Below the pieces are notes generated by a model that was not told where the DNA came from, made no database searches, and worked only from the letters and a program-made list of their open reading frames with translations. Made by a program: the position numbers and the translations under genes. A DNA stretch of 64,000 nucleotides. Source: Synechococcus sp. HK05 (GTDB lineage: Bacteria; Cyanobacteriota; Cyanobacteriia; PCC-6307; Cyanobiaceae). Positions 16,429 through 25,621 of the stretch are shown piece by piece. The stretch spans positions 195,069 through 259,068 of the forward strand of contig NZ_JAHRXJ010000002.1 in NCBI RefSeq assembly GCF_019104765.1, in the 5' to 3' direction. The stretch's first letter is position 1. The number at the start of each line of letters is the position of its first letter.

Positions 16429-18258
16429 ATGCGCGTCTCCCGCCTGATGCTGGTGACGCTGCGGGATGACCCCGCCGAAGCCGAGATCCCCTCCCACAAG
16501 CTGCTGCTGCGGGCCGGCTACATCCGCCGGGTGGGCAGCGGCATCTATGCCTACCTGCCGCTGCTCTGGCGGGTGCTGCAGAAGATCTCCGCGATTGTGC
16601 GCGAAGAGCTCAACGCCGCCGGCGCCCTGGAAACCCTCCTGCCCCAGCTGCAACCGGCAGAGCTCTGGCAGCGCAGTGGCCGCTGGGCCGGTTACACCGC
16701 CGGCGAGGGGATCATGTTTCACCTGGAGGATCGCCAGGGCCGTGAGCTGGGTTTGGGGCCGACCCATGAAGAGGTGATTACGGCCCTGGCCGGCGATCTG
16801 CTGCGCTCCTACCGGCAACTGCCGGTGAACCTCTATCAGATTCAGACCAAATTTCGCGATGAGATTCGGCCGCGCTTTGGTCTGATGCGGGGGCGCGAAT
16901 TCATCATGAAGGATGCCTATTCCTTCCACGCTGATGAGGCCTGCCTGCAGCAGACCTATGCGGCCATGGATCAGGCCTACCGCCGCATCTTCAGCCGGTG
17001 TGGCCTGCGGGCCGTGGCGGTGGAGGCCGACAGCGGTGCCATCGGCGGTTCCGCCAGCCAGGAGTTCATGGTCACCGCTGACGCCGGCGAAGACCTGATC
17101 CTCGCCAGTGGCGATGGCCGCTATGCCGCCAACCAGGAGCGGGCTGTGTCGCGCCCGGCTGAGGCGGTGCCCCTGCCTGGTGGTGCGCAAGCCGGTGGCG
17201 CTGGCGACGCCCTCTCCACCCCAGGGCAAACCGCCATTGAGGAGCTGTGCAGCGCCCATGGGTTTGATCCCAGCCAAACGCTGAAAGTGCTGCTGTTGCT
17301 GGCTCGCTTTGAAGATGGTTGTCTGCAGCCCCTGCTGGTGAGCCTGCGGGGCGATCAACAGCTCAATGAGGTGAAGCTGGCTAATGCCGTGACCTCCCGC
17401 TGCAGCAGCGAGCACGGCACGTTGCTCGACATCACTCCTCTCACCGCAGAGGCGGCTGGCAAGGAGGGCCTCGCCCCGATTCCCTTTGGCTACTTGGGTC
17501 CTCACCTCGACGATGCCGTGCTCCAGGGCGCTCGCAGCTGGCAGCCCCGCTTCCTGCGCCTGGCTGACGCCACCGCCACCGCCCTGGAGAGCTTCGTGTG
17601 CGGCGCCAACAGCCTCGACTCCCACCGCGTGGGCGTGAGCTGGGGCGGCCTCTGCCCTGCTCCCGAAAGCCTGGATCTGCGGGCCGCCCAGCCGGGTGAT
17701 CGCTGCCTGCACGATGCCAGCCAGCAGCTGGAGGCCAGCCGCGGCATTGAGGTGGGGCACATCTTCCAGTTGGGCCGCAAGTATTCCGCTGCGCTCGAGG
17801 CCACCTTCACCAACGAAGCCGGCCAGGAAGAACCGCTCTGGATGGGCTGCTACGGCATCGGTGTGTCGCGCCTCGCCCAAGCCGCCGTGGAGCAACACCA
17901 CGATGCCAATGGCATCTGCTGGCCCACGGCGATCGCGCCCTTTGAGGTGATCGTGGTGATCGCCAACGTGGCTGACGCTCCCCAGCGCGAGCTCGGTGAA
18001 CAGCTCTATGCGGAGTTCCAGGCCGCCGGCATCGATGTTCTGCTCGACGACCGCACGGAGCGCGCCGGGGTGAAATTCAAGGATGCCGACCTGCTGGGTA
18101 TCCCCTGGCGTGTGGTGGTGGGCCGCGGTGCCGCCGAGGGGCAAGTGGAACTGGTGCAGCGCGCCGGTGGTGAGCGCAGCGACCTCGCTGCTGCCGAGGT
18201 GTTGGCTCAGCTGCAGGGGCAACTGGAGCGTGAACGAGCTGGGCTGGCCTCGGCCTGA
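16429..18258 (+). CDS. proS: Prolyl-tRNA synthetase (bacterial type)
   Basis: A 609-residue class II aminoacyl-tRNA synthetase that charges tRNA-Pro. Motif 1 lies around SGIYAYLPLLWRVLQKI, the GPTHEE segment and motif 2 (KFRDEIRPRFGLMRGREF) form the active site, and motif 3 is GCYGIGVSRL. The region between motifs 2 and 3 carries the editing (INS) insertion of about 180 residues, as in other bacterial ProRS. The C-terminal anticodon-binding domain (VIANVADAPQRELGEQLY ... LDDRTERAGVKFKDADLLGIP) is intact. The start at ATG 16429 matches the family beginning MRVSRL. Confidence 0.97.
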   Translation: MRVSRLMLVTLRDDPAEAEIPSHKLLLRAGYIRRVGSGIYAYLPLLWRVLQKISAIVREELNAAGALETLLPQLQPAELWQRSGRWAGYTAGEGIMFHLEDRQGRELGLGPTHEEVITALAGDLLRSYRQLPVNLYQIQTKFRDEIRPRFGLMRGREFIMKDAYSFHADEACLQQTYAAMDQAYRRIFSRCGLRAVAVEADSGAIGGSASQEFMVTADAGEDLILASGDGRYAANQERAVSRPAEAVPLPGGAQAGGAGDALSTPGQTAIEELCSAHGFDPSQTLKVLLLLARFEDGCLQPLLVSLRGDQQLNEVKLANAVTSRCSSEHGTLLDITPLTAEAAGKEGLAPIPFGYLGPHLDDAVLQGARSWQPRFLRLADATATALESFVCGANSLDSHRVGVSWGGLCPAPESLDLRAAQPGDRCLHDASQQLEASRGIEVGHIFQLGRKYSAALEATFTNEAGQEEPLWMGCYGIGVSRLAQAAVEQHHDANGICWPTAIAPFEVIVVIANVADAPQRELGEQLYAEFQAAGIDVLLDDRTERAGVKFKDADLLGIPWRVVVGRGAAEGQVELVQRAGGERSDLAAAEVLAQLQGQLERERAGLASA

Positions 18259-18293
18259 CGCCATAGGATCCGCCCAATCCTTGCGGGAACCCC

Positions 18294-18701
18294 ATGGCGG
18301 CTGGTTGGCGTCAACTCAAAGCAGCCGTCGTGGCGGTGTGTCTGTGCCTTTCGCTGATGCTCACGGCCTGTTCCGGCGGTGGGCCCCTCACCGGCAACTA
18401 CGTGGAAGACACAGTGGCTGTGGCCGACACCCTGATCGCCACCATTGCTCTGCCCGCCGACGATCCGGGGCGCAGCGAGGCGGAAACCTCGGCCCGCGCG
18501 CTGATTAACGACTACATGGCCCGCTACCGGCCTCAGCCCAAGGTGAATGGCCTGGCTTCGTTCACCACGATGCAGACCGCCCTCAATTCTCTGGCGGGCC
18601 ACTACGCCAACTACCCCAACCGGCCGGTGCCCGATGCCCTGCGCGATCGTGTGTCGAAGGAGCTGAAAAAAGCGGAAACCGGCGTGGTGCGTGGCGCCTG
18701 A
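18294..18701 (+). CDS. psb27: Photosystem II assembly lipoprotein Psb27
   Basis: A 135-residue lumenal lipoprotein. The signal peptide ends in the lipobox LTAC with Cys26 as the acylated residue, followed by SGGGPLTGNYVEDTVAVADTL and a four-helix body containing RYRPQPKVNGLASFTTMQTALNSLAGHY, all highly typical of cyanobacterial Psb27. Psb27 binds CP43 on PSII intermediates lacking the oxygen-evolving cluster and is needed for assembly and repair. It follows proS by 35 bp and is followed by a strong intrinsic terminator, so it closes this transcription unit. Confidence 0.96.
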   Translation: MAAGWRQLKAAVVAVCLCLSLMLTACSGGGPLTGNYVEDTVAVADTLIATIALPADDPGRSEAETSARALINDYMARYRPQPKVNGLASFTTMQTALNSLAGHYANYPNRPVPDALRDRVSKELKKAETGVVRGA

Positions 18702-18750
18702 GGCCTGCCCTCCAGCCCCTTGTTCTGGGCACATCCCGATCCCATCCCCA

Positions 18751-18774
18751 AGCGGCCCTCAGGCCGCTTTTTTT
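18751..18774 (+). terminator. Rho-independent terminator after psb27
   Basis: A perfect 7-bp stem AGCGGCC-CTCA-GGCCGCT is followed directly by a run of T residues (to 18774), 49 bp after the psb27 stop. This is one of the clearest intrinsic terminators in the window. Confidence 0.92.
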
Positions 18775-18851
18775 GTGTCAAGCAGCTGCTTCTGCGGCTG
18801 AAACTTTGACGGAGGGCAGCTCGATCTGAGATCCTCTTTCTTTGTGCTTAG

Positions 18852-20189
<1,338 letters not shown>

Positions 20190-20197
20190 TCCCTTTG

Positions 20198-21205
20198 ATG
20201 GCCCCAACCAAAACCCTCGACGTTGTCGGCATCGGCAACGCCATCGTTGACGTGCTCGTGCATGCCGACGACGACCAGCTCGACAACCTGGAACTCACCA
20301 AGGGCACGATGGCCCTGGTGGATGAGCAGCAGGCCGAGCGCCTTTACGCCAGCGTTGGCCCCGGCCTGGAGACCTCTGGTGGCTCAGCCGCCAACACCCT
20401 TGCTGGCATTGCCCAGCTGGGCGGCCGTGCGGGCTTCATCGGCCGGGTTCGCAACGACCAGCTGGGCAGCATCTTTGCCCATGACATTCGCTCGGTGGGG
20501 GCGCGTTTCGAGACCCCTGCGGCCAGCGATGGTCCTTCCACGGCCCGTTGCCTGATCCTGGTCACCCCGGATGCCCAGCGCACCATGTGCACCTATCTGG
20601 GCGCATCCGTTGGGCTTGATCCCGGCGACCTCGATCTGGAGATGGTGGCCCAGGCCAAGGTGCTCTATCTCGAGGGCTATCTCTGGGATAGCGATGAGGC
20701 CAAGCGGGCCTTCATCGCTGCGGCTGAAGTTGCCCGGGCCCATGGCGCTGAAGTGGCCCTCAGCCTCTCGGATGCCTTCTGCGTGGAGCGTCACCGCGAG
20801 AGCTTCCAGGAGCTGGTCGATGGCCACGTCGATATTTTGTTCGCCAACGAGATGGAGATCACCTCCCTCTACAAGGCCAACAGCTTCGAGGAGGCCGCCG
20901 AGGAGGTGCGCGGCCGCTGCCGCATCGCAGCGCTGACCCGCAGTGAGCAGGGGTCGTTGATCCTCAACGGCAGCGGTACCCATCGGATCGCTCCGGTGAA
21001 ACTTGGCCCCCTGGTGGACACCACCGGCGCCGGTGACCTGTATGCCGCCGGCTTCCTGCACGGTCACACCCAAGGGTTGGATGTGGACGCCTGCGGCCGG
21101 CTTGGCTCCCTGTGCGCCGGGCAGGTGGTGACCCAGCTGGGACCGCGGCCCCAGGTGGATCTGCGTCAGCTGATGGCGCAGCATTCGTTCAGCCAGGCGG
21201 CGTAG
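20198..21205 (+). CDS. PfkB-family carbohydrate/nucleoside kinase
   Basis: A 335-residue ribokinase-fold kinase. It has the N-terminal GIGNAIVDVLV segment, SGGSAANTLAGIAQLGG substrate loop and the catalytic signature DTTGAGDLYAAGFLHG (PfkB signature 2, with the base Asp). The overall pattern is like adenosine kinase/sugar kinase members found next to purA in picocyanobacteria. Adenosine salvage would fit the purA neighbourhood, but specificity is not readable. ATG 20198 was chosen over TTG 20195. The last 13 codons overlap convergent cutA by 40 bp. Confidence 0.9.
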   Translation: MAPTKTLDVVGIGNAIVDVLVHADDDQLDNLELTKGTMALVDEQQAERLYASVGPGLETSGGSAANTLAGIAQLGGRAGFIGRVRNDQLGSIFAHDIRSVGARFETPAASDGPSTARCLILVTPDAQRTMCTYLGASVGLDPGDLDLEMVAQAKVLYLEGYLWDSDEAKRAFIAAAEVARAHGAEVALSLSDAFCVERHRESFQELVDGHVDILFANEMEITSLYKANSFEEAAEEVRGRCRIAALTRSEQGSLILNGSGTHRIAPVKLGPLVDTTGAGDLYAAGFLHGHTQGLDVDACGRLGSLCAGQVVTQLGPRPQVDLRQLMAQHSFSQAA

Positions 21206-21486
21206 GCCTCCCCGGCCTGCGCCGACCACACCAGCCATTGGGGTGTGCTGTAGCTGTGGAGGCTGTGCACCGCCTCCTCCAGGGCGGCCGCGCAGGCTGG
21301 GTGGCTTTTGATCAGGATTTGCACCTCCTCGCTTCGCTCGATGCGGCCTTGCCATCGGTAGAACGAGTGCACCGGCTTCAGGGCCACACAGGCCGCGAGC
21401 TGGCGTTCCAACAGCGTCGTGGCCAGCTGTTCCGCCAGGGCCTGATTGGCTTCGGTGGTGAGCGCCAGGATCGCGGGGTTGGCCAT
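21166..21486 (-). CDS. cutA: CutA-family divalent-ion tolerance protein
   Basis: A 106-residue CutA1-like protein: beta strand AILALTTEANQALAEQLATTLLERQLAACVAL, then the FYRWQGRIERSEEVQILIKS motif with the conserved Trp/Glu positions, and the C-terminal strand-helix LHSYSTPQWLVWSAQAGEAYAAWL. The usual final sequence is YP-x-I-x-x-P; here it is PQWL, slightly divergent. The family forms very stable trimers with a poorly understood link to copper tolerance and signalling. It starts at ATG 21486, eight bp after cobK on the same strand. Its end is antisense to the PfkB kinase gene. Confidence 0.9.
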   Translation of the reverse strand: MANPAILALTTEANQALAEQLATTLLERQLAACVALKPVHSFYRWQGRIERSEEVQILIKSHPACAAALEEAVHSLHSYSTPQWLVWSAQAGEAYAAWLNECCAIS

Positions 21487-21493
21487 GGGGGGA

Positions 21494-22291
21494 TCAAGGG
21501 TGCCCCAGCTTCTCCAGCAGCGCGGCCAGGGGCAACCCGGCGGCAGGCTGGGGGCGGCGCAGCAACAGCAGGGGCAGCCCCAGCCGTTGGCACACCTGGC
21601 GCCAGAGCCTCTCGCTGCGCCCTCCCCCCTGGCGGCAGAGCACGCGGCTGATGCGCCAGCGGCGGCAGAGGGCCTCCTCCAACTGCCCATCCCCCGAGGC
21701 GGTGGGCCGCAGGCAGGCGATGTGGTGATCGGGCAGCCCGCAGGCCAGGGCCGCTTGCAGGCTCCCCGGCTGATCGAGCACCCGGGCGTAGTGATGGCAC
21801 TGGGGGGTGGCCGCCAGGGCGTGCGGCAGCTGGCGTGCCCCGATCGCCAGCAGCAGGCGTTCCTCGCTGAGGGCCATCGCCTTCAGCGAGGCCAGGTTGT
21901 GCAGGGGCTGCACCAGTGGATCGGCATCAGGAGAAGACGACGCGCGCCGATCGAGTTGCAGCCAGGGCTGCTGCCGTTGCTGGCAGACCCGCTCCAGCCG
22001 GGCTGTGATCTGCAGCGCAAATGGGTGGGTGGCATCCACCAGCCAGAGGGGCCGCCACGCCCTCAGCTGTTGCTCCAGGGCAGCGTCGCTGCCAATCGCA
22101 CCCACCTGTAGCTCCAGGTTGGGGTGCGGGCGGTAGGCACGCGCCGCAGCCGCGGTGACCACGCTCACCCGCACGCTCCAGCCCCGCTCGAGCAGGGTTG
22201 CCGCTAATGGCGGCCCCTCAGCCGTGCCGGCAAACAGCCAGATCCGGCCTCCGGCCGCCGCTCCCCCCTGGTGCAAACGCAGCCCGTGCAT
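21494..22291 (-). CDS. cobK: Precorrin-6A reductase
   Basis: A 265-residue CobK/CbiJ-type NADPH-dependent reductase of the corrin ring in cobalamin synthesis. It has the N-terminal nucleotide-binding motif IWLFAGTAEGPPLAATLLERG, the hallmark DATHPFA segment, the LLLAIGARQL motif and a C-terminal domain with VLCRQGGG, near the usual KxSGG loop. The variable tail after this loop is Leu/Arg-rich. It starts at ATG 22291, only 20 bp from the divergent ssb start, so the two promoters must overlap coding sequence. It fits the B12 theme with cobO at the window start. Confidence 0.9.
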   Translation of the reverse strand: MHGLRLHQGGAAAGGRIWLFAGTAEGPPLAATLLERGWSVRVSVVTAAAARAYRPHPNLELQVGAIGSDAALEQQLRAWRPLWLVDATHPFALQITARLERVCQQRQQPWLQLDRRASSSPDADPLVQPLHNLASLKAMALSEERLLLAIGARQLPHALAATPQCHHYARVLDQPGSLQAALACGLPDHHIACLRPTASGDGQLEEALCRRWRISRVLCRQGGGRSERLWRQVCQRLGLPLLLLRRPQPAAGLPLAALLEKLGHP

Positions 22292-22311
22292 CAGGATGTG
22301 GCCCCCTGCCT

Positions 22312-22809
22312 GTGAACACTGCCGTGAACCATTGCTTGCTGGAGGTGGAGGTGCTGGAGGCGCCCCAGGTGCGCTACACCCAGGACAACCAAACTCCGGT
22401 GGCGGAGATGGCGGTGCAGTTCGATGGGCTTCGCCCCGATGATCCGCCGGGCCAGCTGAAGGTGGTGGGCTGGGGCAGCCTCGCGCAGGACCTGCAGAAC
22501 CGGGTGCAGGTGGGTCAGCGCCTGATGGTTGAAGGGCGCCTGCGGATGAACACCGTGACCCGCCAGGACGGGGTGAAGGAAAAGCGCGCTGAATTCACCC
22601 TTTCGCGCTTGCATCCACTGGCGGGTGGTGCCGCCCCAGCCGTTGGTGCCCCAGCCCCCATGGCCAGCCGTGCGGCCGTCCCGGCACCGGCTCGCGCCGC
22701 CGCGGCTCCTGCAGCAGCGGCCGCTCCGGCGGCGCCTCAGCCCCCCGCTTGGAACGCTTCGCCCCTGGTGCCGGACCTGCCTGAAGGGGAAGACGAAATC
22801 CCGTTCTAA
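22312..22809 (+). CDS. ssb: Single-stranded DNA-binding protein
   Basis: A 165-residue OB-fold SSB. The N-terminal ~105 residues carry the OB strands (CLLEVEVLEAPQVRY, VAEMAVQFDG, LKVVGWGSLAQDLQNRVQVGQRLMVEGRL, KEKRAEFTLSRLH). These are followed by an Ala/Pro-rich low-complexity linker of about 45 residues and an acidic tip EGEDEIPF, the conserved partner-binding tail of SSB proteins. GTG 22312 and GTG 22324 are both possible starts. It is divergent from cobK. It is the only ssb in the window and is probably the replicative SSB. Confidence 0.92.
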   Translation: MNTAVNHCLLEVEVLEAPQVRYTQDNQTPVAEMAVQFDGLRPDDPPGQLKVVGWGSLAQDLQNRVQVGQRLMVEGRLRMNTVTRQDGVKEKRAEFTLSRLHPLAGGAAPAVGAPAPMASRAAVPAPARAAAAPAAAAAPAAPQPPAWNASPLVPDLPEGEDEIPF

Positions 22810-22813
22810 AGCC

Positions 22814-23041
22814 TCAGTTGTTGGCCGGCAGGTGGAGCTTCTCCTGGGCCTGCTCCAACACCTGACCCAGCTCCCGCTCGAGCGCAGCGAGATCCAGCCG
22901 CAGCTCCGGCCAGCGCCCGCCATCGATCTGCTGCAACAGCCAGAGGCGATCGGCGCGCAGCTGCTCCACCAGCTCAGCCGTGGACGGTTCAAGGGTGGAT
23001 GGTTCGCCGCTGCTCCCCCCGCTGACCGAAGATGTCGCCAT
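22814..23041 (-). CDS. Small hypothetical coiled-coil protein
   Basis: A 75-residue protein from ATG 23041. A Ser/Thr/Gly-rich start is followed by a charged, heptad-like helix (AELVEQLRADRLWLLQQIDGG ... ALERELGQVLEQAQEKLHL). No family is recognised. It ends 4 bp from ssb (convergent). Its ATG lies on the complement of the DUF2854 ATG, sharing a CATG tetranucleotide, so at most one of the two starts may be exact; in-frame alternatives at 23050 and 23074 would overlap more deeply. A real small protein is likely because the helix is regular and amphipathic. Confidence 0.6.
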   Translation of the reverse strand: MATSSVSGGSSGEPSTLEPSTAELVEQLRADRLWLLQQIDGGRWPELRLDLAALERELGQVLEQAQEKLHLPANN

Positions 23042-23585
23042 GCTTTCCATCGCTTCCCCCGGCAGCCTAGTCACGATCGCTGGGGCCTCCCTCTCGGTGA
23101 TCGGCTGGATCGGCTACGCCACCAGCAACCCCAACCTGAGCCTGCCCACGATTTTTTACGGGATCCCGATCCTGCTGGGCGGCCTGGCACTCAAATCCTC
23201 CGAGCTTCCCCCGGCCCAGCTGTTGGCACCCTCCCCTGAGGCCATGGCCCTGCGGGATGCGCCCGCCAGCCAGACCCTGCGCAAGTTGGTGAAGGATGTG
23301 ACCCGCTGGCGCTACGGCCAGAAGGCGCACCTGGAGAGCTCGCTCGAGGCCCTCAAGCTCTGGGATGAGGAGGCACCTCCCCAGCTCGAAAGCGTGAGCG
23401 AACTGGCGGTGGATGGTCGCTATGGCCTGGCCCTGCGTTTCCGCACCGAAGGCGTGCCCTTTGAGCGCTGGCAGGAGAAGCAGGATCGCCTTGGGCGCTT
23501 CTTCGATAAGGGCCTGGAGGCCCGCCTGAGCCAGCCTGCCAGCGGCGAGCTGCTGCTGGAACTGCTGCCCGTACAGCCTGCCTGA
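23040..23585 (+). CDS. DUF2854 membrane protein
   Basis: A 181-residue protein of the cyanobacterial/plastid DUF2854 type. Two adjacent membrane helices occupy the N-terminus (SLVTIAGASLSVIGWIGYAT and TIFYGIPILLGGLALKSSELPPA), followed by a soluble alpha/beta domain with RKLVKDVTRWRYGQKAHLE and YGLALRFRTEGV. Members are found in oxygenic phototrophs; the function is not established. ATG 23040 is used. It overlaps the opposing ATG at 23041 head to head. Followed by argB after 9 bp. Confidence 0.85.
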   Translation: MLSIASPGSLVTIAGASLSVIGWIGYATSNPNLSLPTIFYGIPILLGGLALKSSELPPAQLLAPSPEAMALRDAPASQTLRKLVKDVTRWRYGQKAHLESSLEALKLWDEEAPPQLESVSELAVDGRYGLALRFRTEGVPFERWQEKQDRLGRFFDKGLEARLSQPASGELLLELLPVQPA

Positions 23586-23594
23586 TCCACGTTC

Positions 23595-24485
23595 ATGACC
23601 GCCGACCTTCAGCACGACCGCAGCGATGCCCTGAGGGTGTCGGTTCTGAGCGAAGCCCTTCCTTATATCCAGCGTTTCGCAGGCCGCCGCGTGGTGGTGA
23701 AGTACGGCGGTGCCGCGATGGTGCGCGCCGATCTACGCGACGCGGTGTATCGCGATCTGGTGCTGCTCGCCTCGGTGGGGGTGAAGCCAGTGGTGGTGCA
23801 TGGCGGCGGCCCGGAAATCAACGATTGGCTCGGGCGGCTGCAGATTCAGCCCGAGTTCCGCAATGGCCTGCGGGTCACCACGCCCGAAACCATGGATGTG
23901 GTGGAGATGGTGTTGGTGGGGCGGGTGAACAAGCAGATCGTGAATGGCCTCAACCGCCTCGGCGCCCGTGCTGTGGGGTTGTGCGGCAGCGATGGCGGCC
24001 TGGTGCGGGCCCGCACCTATGGCGATGGCAGCAATGGCCTGGTGGGGGATGTGGCCGCCGTGGATCCGGCGGTGCTCTTCCCGCTGCTGGAGGCGGGCTA
24101 TATCCCTGTGATTTCTTCGGTGGCTGCCGATGCCGACGGCCAGGCCCACAACATCAATGCCGATACCGTTGCCGGTGAGCTGGCGGCGGCCCTGCAGGCC
24201 GAGAAGCTGATCCTGCTCACCGACACCCCCGGCATTCTTCAGAACCGCGACGATCCGGAGTCGTTGATTCGCTCGGTGACGCTCTCCGAGGCCCGCGGCC
24301 TGATCGCCAGCGGTGTGGTGGCCGGCGGCATGACGCCCAAAACCGAGTGCTGCATCCGCGCCCTGGCCCAGGGGGTTTCGGCGGCGCACATCGTGGATGG
24401 CCGCACTCCCCACGCCCTGCTGCTGGAGGTGTTCACCGATGCCGGCATCGGCACCATGGTGGTGGGAAGCACCCAGCCCCGTTAG
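23595..24485 (+). CDS. argB: Acetylglutamate kinase
   Basis: A 296-residue N-acetyl-L-glutamate kinase, the second step of arginine synthesis and, in cyanobacteria, the regulated target of PII protein. Visible motifs are [10 protein letters not shown] (phosphate-binding Lys), [41 protein letters not shown] and the [15 protein letters not shown]-terminal arginine/effector region. Length and N-terminal helix are of the arginine-sensitive, PII-binding class. ATG 23609 would remove only the N-terminal helix, so TTG/ATG choices further in are not preferred. Followed 7 bp later by the DUF3153 gene. Confidence 0.96.
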   Translation: MTADLQHDRSDALRVSVLSEALPYIQRFAGRRVVVKYGGAAMVRADLRDAVYRDLVLLASVGVKPVVVHGGGPEINDWLGRLQIQPEFRNGLRVTTPETMDVVEMVLVGRVNKQIVNGLNRLGARAVGLCGSDGGLVRARTYGDGSNGLVGDVAAVDPAVLFPLLEAGYIPVISSVAADADGQAHNINADTVAGELAAALQAEKLILLTDTPGILQNRDDPESLIRSVTLSEARGLIASGVVAGGMTPKTECCIRALAQGVSAAHIVDGRTPHALLLEVFTDAGIGTMVVGSTQPR

Positions 24486-24492
24486 CCGGTCC

Positions 24493-25620
24493 GTGCAGCA
24501 GAGCGAGTTCGAATCCCTGGAGGCGCTGAGCGAGCCCGCCCGTCAGGCGCTGGAGCGTGGCGATTACGGCCGGTGCCAGCAGTTGCTGGCTCCCCTGCTG
24601 GAGCAGCACCACGTCAGCACTCCGTTCGGCGGGCAACTGCGCCTGCTGCTGGCCACCGCCCAGATGGGGCAAGGCAATAGCACCGCTGCAGCGGCCACCT
24701 GCCGCAGCCTGCGGGCCTGCCGCGATGCCAGCCTGCGCAGCCAGGCCAAGGATCTGCAGGAGGTGCTGGAGGCCCCGGCGCTCGAACGTCCGCGGGAGTG
24801 GTCGATGACCCTGCCCCCACTGGGAGAGGTGCAACCCCTCGAAGGGCAAGTGCAGGCCCTGGCGCGCCGCCGCCGCCGCCGACAGCCGCCCCCTCCGCCG
24901 GCACCGCCCACCGGCCCCACCAGCGCTCCGCTCGGCTTTGCCGTGGTGGTGATCGTGTTGCTGTTGATCACCGCCCTGCTCGGCGGCTGCGTGGATGTCG
25001 ACACCACCCTGCGCTTCCCGGCACCCGGGCGGCTGCAGGTCAGCCAGACCAGCACGTCGAGCACCGGCAGTGCCTTGCCCTGGCAGCGCCAGCTCATGGC
25101 CGCTGTGAAGTCCACACCGTGGAGTACGCGCCAGGATCATGGCCAGCTCAGCCTGCGGGCCCCGGCGCTGCCGGCTAGCCAGGCCCTGGATTTGCTGACT
25201 GCCACCCTGGAGCAGGCCGCAAGCCTGGCTGCCGTGCCGCTGCCGCCGCCAGAGCTGAACCTGGTGGAGCGCAATTGGCTGCTGGGGGTGAGGCAGCAGT
25301 TCAGCTGCAGCCTGGATCTTCGCGCTTTGCAGACGCTGCCGGGGCTGGAGTTGAGCCTGTCGCTCGAACCCTTGCCCCAGCGGGCGGTGCGTCGCGCCGA
25401 ACCGCTGGCGGTCCAGGCCATGGCGCCCCGGCGTGGACGGCCTGCCCGAGTGATCTGGCGGCTCCAGCCCGGATCGCTCAACCAGCTGGAGGTGTCGTGC
25501 TGGCGCTGGAGCCGGCTGGGGGTCGGCTCTGTGCTGATCGGGCTGTTGCTGGCGCTGGTGGCTCTGCTGCAGCGGCTCAAGTTGGCGGCGGGGTTTGGGC
25601 TGCCCCAGCTGCCGGCCTGA
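24493..25620 (+). CDS. DUF3153 protein with TPR-like N-terminus
   Basis: A 375-residue cyanobacterial protein. Residues 1-95 look like a helical repeat region (LSEPARQALERGDYGRCQQLLAPLLEQHH). An Arg run and a Pro-rich stretch precede one membrane helix (GFAVVVIVLLLITALLGGCVDV, about 150-172) with an embedded GGC. Then comes a beta-rich domain typical of DUF3153 (DVDTTLRFPAPGRLQVSQTS), and finally a C-terminal membrane helix (LGVGSVLIGLLLALVALLQRL). The GGCVDVDT junction is like a lipoprotein site moved internally, which suggests a fusion of a cytoplasmic domain to an exported one. GTG 24493 is the first start after argB. Confidence 0.8.
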   Translation: MQQSEFESLEALSEPARQALERGDYGRCQQLLAPLLEQHHVSTPFGGQLRLLLATAQMGQGNSTAAAATCRSLRACRDASLRSQAKDLQEVLEAPALERPREWSMTLPPLGEVQPLEGQVQALARRRRRRQPPPPPAPPTGPTSAPLGFAVVVIVLLLITALLGGCVDVDTTLRFPAPGRLQVSQTSTSSTGSALPWQRQLMAAVKSTPWSTRQDHGQLSLRAPALPASQALDLLTATLEQAASLAAVPLPPPELNLVERNWLLGVRQQFSCSLDLRALQTLPGLELSLSLEPLPQRAVRRAEPLAVQAMAPRRGRPARVIWRLQPGSLNQLEVSCWRWSRLGVGSVLIGLLLALVALLQRLKLAAGFGLPQLPA

Positions 25621-25621
25621 G

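Noticed and set aside
16303-18264. Minus-strand open frame of 653 codons
   Set aside because: It is antisense to proS, whose class II motifs are complete.
24507-24516. GTTCGAATCC, similar to a tRNA T-arm
   Set aside because: It lies within the start of the DUF3153 coding region and no cloverleaf can be built around it.
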